A stretch of 64,000 bases of DNA, taken from the NCBI RefSeq assembly GCF_032362555.1, contig NC_083510.1, positions 9,265,501 through 9,329,500 of the forward strand. Direction: 5' to 3'. The first letter of the stretch is position 1. The number at the start of each line of letters is the position of its first letter. The notes under the pieces are model-generated. The model made no database searches. It was not told the DNA's origin and was given only the letters and a program-made list of their open reading frames with translations. The translations under genes were made by a program, and so were the position numbers. This stretch comes from Amyelois transitella (taxonomy: Eukaryota > Arthropoda > Insecta > Lepidoptera > Pyralidae). Shown here piece after piece: positions 58,201 to 64,000 of this stretch.

Positions 58201-59986
58201 AGTGGATTTTACTTTCAATGAGAAAGCTATCAAGATAACCAGATTTGTGTATTTTTATTTTTTGCTTAAAGTCATCGATCTTTTAGATACGGTTTGTATA
58301 CATTTATATTACATTATGTAAATTGAAACCACTTGTATCAAATCTTCGGATTTTTTTATATACGGAGATTAATTTTAAATGTACCTACTCGTAACTATTG
58401 CTCTAATAAGATTGAAAATGAATTAAGTAAAAGTTTGATTTACTGTTCCTACTTTATTGCGTAATGTTGTTTTTTTTTTAGGTATTTTTCGTTCTTCGTA
58501 AGAAAATAAACCAAGTGTCCTTCTTGCATGTTTACCATCACACGGGCATGGTCGTACTTATATGGGGAGCAGTCACATATTTTCCAGGTGAGTCATATTT
58601 TATACGGAGGAGCGTCGTATGGTTTCTGGCGCTAATAGATATAATAGAATAGGACCCGCTTCATCTCTTTCTCCAAGATGTTATAAAAGGCATCTAAGAA
58701 TATTAGGCACTTTTATCAAATGAAACTTATACCATGATCTTATATGGGTTAGTTTCCCTTGCAAAGGTCACGAAGTCAGAACAAAGCCCTAAGACCTGAC
58801 TTACTCAATCAAGATTTTTGGCCGAAAGGCGCACGCCGGACTCATCACTGAACAGGTCAGTTTGCACCCGGGATTATCGCCAGGAGAGTAAAGAAGATAA
58901 CAAAAGATAAAATAAAATCAGGACATAACATTTTTCACCGACTATTTAAGATTCTTCTTAGTTTAGTTGTCTTCTGACGTGTCTTTTTCAAGACAAATAC
59001 CTCTTGCAAACCCCGTAATAAGGCACGCGCGACGCCGTTTTTATCACGCGAAAAACGGCCACTGTTTCTCTTTTTACTATGACGTGAAACGTGACAGCGA
59101 TAGTTTTTCGCGCGATAATAATGGCGTGGACGGCTGCTTAATTTTTTTTCTTCTCTTATCTATATACTCAATACTTACAACTTTACTTTTACTTAATAAA
59201 AGACTCTATCCAGGTGGCCATGGAACCTTGGTGGGCGTGATCAACACGTTTGTACATGTCGTGATGTACTCCTACTACCTCATCACCGTCTGGGATCCAA
59301 GTCTGAAGGGTAACTTGTGGTGGAAGAAGTACATTACTCAACTACAAATTGTAAGTAAAGACATTCTGATAAAAAGGTATACATACATAAAATTACGCCT
59401 CTTTCCCGGAGGGGTAGGCAGAGACTACCTCTTTCCACTTGCCACGATCTCTGCATACTTCCTTCGCTTCATCCACATTCATAACTCTCTTCATGCAAGT
59501 TCGGCGGTTTCGGGTACTTTTGACCTGACCCTTTACCAGGACGTCCTTAATTTGATCAAGATACGTTCGTCTAGGTATTCCCACTTTGACCTTTCCCTCC
59601 ACACACTTGACAGTTTTAAAATGTTTTCTTATCATGAACTAAAACTTTGTGTGTTCTTAAGATAGTAATCAAATAAATCTGTACTGTTTATCATTTGTCA
59701 AACCATTAGTACTATTAACTACTACACAATTATACAAATTACGTTTCAGCTTCAATTCCTTTGGCTGGTCGTGCATATGGGTGTAATAGTGTTCAAGACT
59801 GACTGCGAGTACCCTCGGTGGACTGCCGCCATTTTCTTGCCACAAAACCTCTTCATGTTGATCCTCTTCATAGACTTCTACATCAAAACGTACATCAGAA
59901 AACCGAAGGAGAAGAAGAAATTAGAAAATGATATGGCGCGTGTTGAAACTGTAGACCTACCTAATGGAAAACCCCATCAAAATTAA
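55216..59986 (+). CDS. elongation of very long chain fatty acids protein (ELOVL), gene 2
   Basis: Second, tandem elongase (ER membrane condensing enzyme of very-long-chain fatty-acid synthesis). Exons: 55216-55276, 56873-57063, 58154-58291, 58482-58587, 59214-59350 and 59750-59986. GT/AG borders and phases all agree, giving 289 residues (exon sizes 61, 191, 138, 106, 137, 237). Signatures: FADPRTKHLPLI near the N-terminus, KVIDLLDT (the family's KxxExxDT with E replaced by D), HVYHH, HVVMYSYY and TQLQILQ. The C-terminus is basic (RKPKEKKK) but ends PHQN, without the di-lysine signal seen in gene 1. Exons 2 and 5 equal those of gene 1 in length; the intron splitting the middle block lies 19 codons further on. 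All core histidines are present, so it is probably active. A poly(A) signal AATAAA is at 60122-60127. Substrate and orthologue unknown. Confidence 0.92.
55430..55590 (-). repeat. family B 3' end, degenerate, in gene 2 intron 1
   Basis: ACATACATACG tail, then GCGATCTCTAGATACTTCTT, TCGCTTCATCCACATTCAT and CTTTTGGCCTGACTC. Confidence 0.65.
55620..56600. other. gene 2 intron 1, unassigned sequence
   Basis: 55640-55910 is GC-richer and probably an old repeat. 56252-56452 is a 66-codon frame with hydrophobic stretches but no family resemblance that I recognise; it is not called as a gene. Confidence 0.4.
56636..56838 (+). pseudogene. family B LINE 3' end with (TATG)n tail
   Basis: The longest plus-strand copy. 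The frame reads YLDQIKDVLVKGQVKST-like sequence, then RRACMKRVMNVDEAKEVCRD, GKWKEVVSAYPSGKEA and a stop, followed by ATTT(TATG)n. The tail ends 34 bp before the splice acceptor of elongase exon 2. Confidence 0.75.
57103..57181 (+). repeat. family A 5' fragment
   Basis: TGCCGTGTGGTTCCTGGACC, ATCACTCCATCTCTTTCCAA, GGGAGTCGTAAAACG. Confidence 0.65.
57260..57739. mobile_element. non-autonomous mariner-like element (MITE)
   Basis: Terminal inverted repeats TACAGGGTGAC..TTTAA..CAACTGCAT (imperfect, about 30 bp) at both ends, with TA flanks at 57258-57259 and 57740-57741. 480 bp, no transposase. Lies in intron 2 of elongase gene 2. Confidence 0.75.
57765..58017 (-). repeat. family A retroposon, full length, diverged
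   Basis: Complete block order from ATACATATGGTCACGTG to GTGCCGGATACCACACGGCA. Confidence 0.8.
58615..58705 (+). repeat. family A 5' fragment, degenerate
   Basis: GTATGGTTTCTGGCGCTAAT, GAATAGGACCCGCTTCATCT, AAGATGTTATAAAAGGC. Confidence 0.5.
59022..59137. mobile_element. type M foldback MITE, best copy
   Basis: Outer arms 59030-59056 (ACGCCGTTTTTATCACGCG) and about 59103-59129 are imperfect inverses. Inner sequences around CTATGACGTGAAACGTGACAG are also partly palindromic. Lies in intron 4 of elongase gene 2. Confidence 0.65.
59375..59615 (-). pseudogene. family B LINE 3' end in gene 2 intron 5
   Basis: The minus strand reads GIPRRTYLDQIKDVLVKGQV, then CMKRVMNVDEAKEVCRDRG, KWKEVVSAYPSGKEA and a stop, then TATG units. 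It is the longest coding remnant of family B here, about 70 residues. Confidence 0.75.
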
Positions 59987-60127
59987 GAAAAGTTATGTAC
60001 GTAATTAGGGATTCATTCACAAATATTGAATTAATTTATGGAGACCTTTATCTTTAAAAGTTTATGTATTTGCATTTTAATGTACAGATAATGAATATCT
60101 GTGTTGATTGTCATATCTAATAATAAA

Positions 60128-61219
60128 ATCAATGTTACCTTTTTCCTCTATATTCCCGAAAACGTCACTAAGTCTAAAGAGCCTAATGAATTATTTACAC
60201 ATATCCACAGAAAGGGATAAAACTCCTAAAGACGCCATAGGAAAACTTGATGCCGTTTATTTCCCTTTCTATGGGACCCTAATTTATCAAGAAACATACC
60301 AAATTTTCAGTTTTCTACGCTATGACTAGGTGCTGTTCGTCTGTTAGACAGTAACGCGAGACTTTTATTATTATGAAAATTAAACTGTTCCGATTGAGCT
60401 AGCCCCAAATTCCAGATTACGTTATGGGATACTAATTCAACGAAAAACATTACGTAAGATATGTTTACAAACTTTAAAAATCCAAGAGCCCGGATTGCCA
60501 ATTATTTTTCGTAATATCTATTAACTTTCTAATGTAAAGACACGACTACGAGTGCACCGACAAATGAAGAAGTGAAGAAATTGTTTTAAGGCTGCAGGAA
60601 ATAAAAATCCAAAGAAATCGGTGACTTTAACCTCTGCCAGTCCTCAGAGAAATGGTTTTACGTATGTAGATCATATGTATCTTCTTCATACCAAATTATA
60701 TAAACGCACAAGTTTGTGATCTAGCTAATCTTTCGCCCAAACGCTTCTGAACGGATTCGGAGAAAGTCTTACTGTAGTGAAGCTTATCAAATATCATGTT
60801 GGCAAAATTTTGACGCGAGTAAAATAATCGACTCGACTCGAATCTTTATAGTTAGCATGTTTAGCCAATCGATGTGAAAGCGATTCAAAATCAGAGCGAC
60901 AAAATGCTATATCAAATATTTGACGTAAACACGCGATTCCTATTCAATATCTAACTCCAAAGTTATACTTTGATAGCTTAAAAGATTATAATAGGGAGCG
61001 TCGGTAGTTGAACGATAAAGGTATCCGAATAAAAAGCATGACGCAAGCGTGATGCAGAGGGAGGCTCAAATTGTACCGCATCCAGGTACCAATGATGGTT
61101 TTCTGATTTATTTACATTAGTTATATAACTAACCGATGCTTTTACAGTCAGTAAAAACATGGAAAACCTACCCAGCACATTCAGGTAACTGGTCAAGAGT
61201 ATCGACCAATGAGGTTGCC
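60128..61219. other. intergenic, no gene recognised
   Basis: Downstream of elongase gene 2. Short chance frames only; 60690-60860 may be a decayed Helitron-like repeat (GCTTCTGAACGGATTCGGA). Confidence 0.45.
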
Positions 61220-61252
61220 TGAAAAGATTGACCACATTCATCAATCTTTTCA
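61220..61252. repeat. 12-bp perfect inverted repeat, 9-nt loop
   Basis: TGAAAAGATTGA (61220-61231) and TCAATCTTTTCA (61241-61252). Confidence 0.85.
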
Positions 61253-61274
61253 TACCAGCTCGATTACGCTAATA

Positions 61275-61345
61275 AAGGGTTGTGGAAATAGAAAGACTAG
61301 TAGTCTCTGCCCACTACTCCGGGAAAAAGGCTAGAATGAGTTAGT
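61275..61345 (+). repeat. family B tail fragment
   Basis: ACTAGTAGTCTCTGCCCACT followed by ACTCCGGGAAAAAGGCTAGA. Confidence 0.55.
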
Positions 61346-61382
61346 ACGTATTCAAGCTTTACTCTTAATAAAACGTAGCATG

Positions 61383-61432
61383 GCACACGCGATAGAAACG
61401 GCAGCGCGCGTGTATTTTTATCACGCAAAAAA
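61383..61432. mobile_element. type M foldback repeat, fragment
   Basis: CACGCGATAGAAACGGCAGC followed by GCGCGTGTATTTTTATCACG. Confidence 0.45.
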
Positions 61433-61604
61433 AAAACAACCCTTATTTCAATACAGTATCTTGTCTAACTTTCAAACGGAGTTGTAATTTGCTAATTGTC
61501 ATTATATTAACTGCGGAAAGCCTCGTCACTGTCATGCTATATTCCCAATAGGTTTTCCCCAGGCAATTTCCTCGAAGTCTGTTAACGCTATACAATTGAT
61601 ACTT

Positions 61605-61853
61605 ACTTGCATACATGTAATCACGTCTTGCGGGGTAGACAGAGCCAACAGTCTTAAAAAAACCGAAAGGCCAAGTTCAGCTGTATGGCTTTAAAATGTA
61701 ATTGAGATTCAAATAGTGACAGGTTGCTACCCCATCGCCTACAAGAAGAATCCCAAGTTTAAAAGCCTATCCCTTTGTCGCCTTTTACGACATCCAGGGG
61801 ACAGAAATGGAGTAGTCTATTTCTGTTTTCTATTGGTGCCGAAAACCATCCTT
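61605..61853 (-). repeat. family A retroposon, near full length
   Basis: TGCATACATGTAATCACGTC, CTTGCGGGGTAGACAGAGCC, through to GGTGCCGAAAACCA. The TATATCCC segment is deleted. Confidence 0.8.
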
Positions 61854-62039
61854 TCATTATTTAATTGATTAGGTTTAATATAATAATTTATTTGATTACG
61901 AATCAATATTATAAATGGGAAAAAATATTGTTGAAAGTTATTTTTACAATAGAAAAATAAATTTTATCAGTTTTACAGAAATCAGGATATATGAAATACA
62001 AAACATTAATCATGCTTTTTTTCCAGAAGAGAAGGAAGA

Positions 62040-62165
62040 AACTGCATTTCGTGATGAGCCTGTAATAGATGTATGATTGTAAATGAAGCAAAAGAAGTAC
62101 GCCATCTTTTGCTTCATTTAGAATCATACATATTTCGTGCAAGTTCGTCGGGTTTGATTACAATT
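62040..62165 (-). repeat. family B remnant with an inverted end (hairpin)
   Basis: 62105-62165 matches family B in reverse complement. 62070-62095 is an inverted copy of 62105-62130 (25 of 26 positions pair; loop 9 nt). Confidence 0.75.
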
Positions 62166-62214
62166 TATTATTATTCCAAGACCTCAGACTAATGCAAAGT
62201 TTTTGGCTATTTCT

Positions 62215-62400
62215 TATACACATACATATAATCAAGTCTTTATTCTTTATGGCAGGTTTATAGGACGACAGCCTTTAAAAGACTAAAAGGCCACGTTCAG
62301 CTGTATCGCTTAATGATGGAACTGAGATACAAATAGTGGCAGGTTGCTGGCCCATCGCCTTGAAGAAGAATCTCAAGATTATTAGCATTACCCTTGATTG
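62215..62400 (-). repeat. family A retroposon, diverged
   Basis: ACACATACATATAATCAAGT, AAAGGCCACGTTCAGCTGTA, GGTTGCTGGCCCATCGCCTT. Confidence 0.7.
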
Positions 62401-62534
62401 ACTATTCTAACGTAACATTTTTAAGAAAAACTTACATTTCTGAAAATTTATTATGTAAGTGTTATACTTTCAATGTTTACACAAACATTTTAAACGTACG
62501 TAAATATGGACTAAAGCGTCTTAAGTTTCATCGC

Positions 62535-62673
62535 GTGCTTGGTTTATTTTATATGCCGGCCGGTCGATAGTACTGCAGTGCTGTTCTATACATCGGGACG
62601 TTCGCACGGTTCCTCTAACCCTATACTTTGATCGAGCATTGTGTTACCGGCTTTCGGGTTCGAAATTCGAACG
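62535..62673 (+). promoter_or_regulatory. possible promoter / first exon of a downstream gene
   Basis: A GC- and CpG-rich patch (GCCGGCCGGTCGATAG, ATCGGGACGTTCGCACGG, GTTACCGGCTTTCGGGTTCG) in AT-rich DNA ends in ACG|GTGAGAA, a good splice donor at 62674. Any coding exons would be beyond the window. Confidence 0.35.
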
Positions 62674-64000
62674 GTGAGAACTACATTTTTATACTTATTA
62701 ATTTTAAACGAACGATCATTTTCGGCCAGTGATGATAAAGAAAAAAGTTTTAAGATTTGGGTTTCGAAATCAATTTCAGTTTCAGTTTTTCAGTGGCCGA
62801 ATTTCGATAAGTAGAGTAGTGTTTCATTTAAATGCTTTATTTGCATAGATTAATATTAATGTGACTTCATTTTCGGACACGTATTTTGTCATTGTTCACT
62901 AACAATTACACAATTGAGGAATAATAATAAGACTAATAAGTATATTAAACAATTTTAAAAAAGTATTGACCAGTACTTACATAACAAAAATATTTAGTAA
63001 TTGAAAAAGGTGGGCATAGCATTTTTTCGTACTATTTCAAAGCTTCAGGAAAACTTTATTATAATTATGTTACTAATAGACCTTTTTGACTCGCAGATAT
63101 AAGTCTAAGATTTTCGTATACATTATTTTTCACCCATATATTTATGTATAATACAATAGTATGTATTAATTATAGAGTTTCGCGGCCATTCCCAATCATG
63201 TCAAGATATACATACATTGATTATTTCTGATTTATAATCTTACGTCTTGGGTATTGATGTTTTTCATAAAAAGTATCTAATATTATTTTATTACAAGTTA
63301 ATTTTCCTTAAAGAAGGTGGATTTATATACTTATGGCTCCGTTTATATAATTTTTCGATTAAAGTGCAAAAACGTATCTATATAAACAAACTAATACACG
63401 AAAAAAGTTATTACTTATTTTATGGTGATAAAAGATCACACTAACCCTGAATCTTAAATCCATCATCAAGTCATTCAACTGAAGCTTAACTAACCTAAAT
63501 TTAACAATTTAGCCCTTCATTTTGAAAGCAAAGCAACCATCTTTTTTGTTAGAATTCAATTGGTCGTTTGAAATAAAACCTTTTACGATATTTTCCTAGC
63601 GCATCTATGCAATTACTCGTATCATTCTATATTCATTAACAAGGCCAGGCTAACGAAGGGTAGGTTTCTACCTCTTTTAGTGTTAACTAGAAAGCGACTG
63701 CCCTTAGCATACGCAATTTTAATCAATCTACCTAAATATATAAAATAAAACCGTTTAAAAAAATACATTTATTGGCTGACGCTATATCTGACATAACATG
63801 GGCGAAAGCGCTGGGGTTGTCATTTGAAATTGGGCATGTAGATTGTAGGTTCCTTATGTGATTTATATTCCTCCACCTCGGATAGGGGTCATATTATATC
63901 TATTAAGTATTTATTTATCCATTTGGATTTATGGCCAATCTAGCCATAAACTCTTGGGTCCTTGGACAAGAAGAATGTTCATCATGGCGGAACTTATAAA
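62674..64000. other. no gene recognised
   Basis: AT-rich. An old repeat fragment may lie at 63645-63715 (GCGACTGCCC motif related to 21841-22058). If the exon at 62535-62673 is real, this is its first intron. Confidence 0.4.

Noticed and set aside
58967..59665. 232-codon ORF around elongase gene 2 exon 5
   Set aside because: It runs from intron through exon 5 into an antisense family B copy. Only 59214-59350 is elongase coding, with splice sites on both sides.

Overview
The window looks like AT-rich nuclear DNA from a moth or butterfly (Lepidoptera). The evidence is long introns with GT/AG boundaries, two insect-type fatty-acid elongase genes, and a repeat load typical of the order: Helitron-like elements ending in a guanine-rich hairpin plus CTAG, retroposons with (TATG)n tails, a tRNA-derived SINE, Tc1/mariner elements and a DIRS-like retrotransposon. 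No bacterial, organellar or CRISPR features were seen.

Layout. Positions 1-2859 (minus strand) hold the front part of a DIRS-type retrotransposon: a gag-like ORF that reads through only if a 257-nt intron is removed, followed by a reverse transcriptase/RNase H frame that is open to the window edge. Positions 2860-26200 are gene-poor and full of repeats; the main object is an apparently intact Tc1-family transposon at 14656-16378 beside a (TA)n tract. A possible housekeeping-type promoter with a perfect NRF-1/EWG palindrome and a tiny first coding exon sits at 26259-26555. From there a 15.7-kb repeat-rich intron leads to elongase gene 1 (coding exons 42245-51763). An alternative TATA-type promoter lies near 41316. 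Elongase gene 2 follows in the same orientation (55216-59986). A possible first exon of a further gene lies near 62560-62673.

How the genes relate. Both elongases carry the family signatures (KxxE/DxxDT, HxxHH, HxxMYxYY, TxxQxxQ) and should catalyse the condensation step of very-long-chain fatty-acid elongation in the ER membrane. Exon 2 (191 nt) and exon 5 (137 nt) have the same length in both genes. Exons 3+4 together are also equal (244 nt), but the intron that divides them sits at a different place. They are tandem paralogues that have diverged in N-terminus, C-terminus and one intron position.

Repeats as a system. The commonest repeat (family A, more than 30 copies or fragments) and a LINE-type repeat with a coding 3' end (family B) share about 45 bp of 3' sequence and the same (TATG)n tail. 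That is the expected signature of a SINE mobilised by a partner LINE. Several perfect or near-perfect inverted repeats (12-26 bp arms) are scattered through the window, one of them 60 bp upstream of a splice acceptor. All calls come from reading the sequence; no database search was possible.
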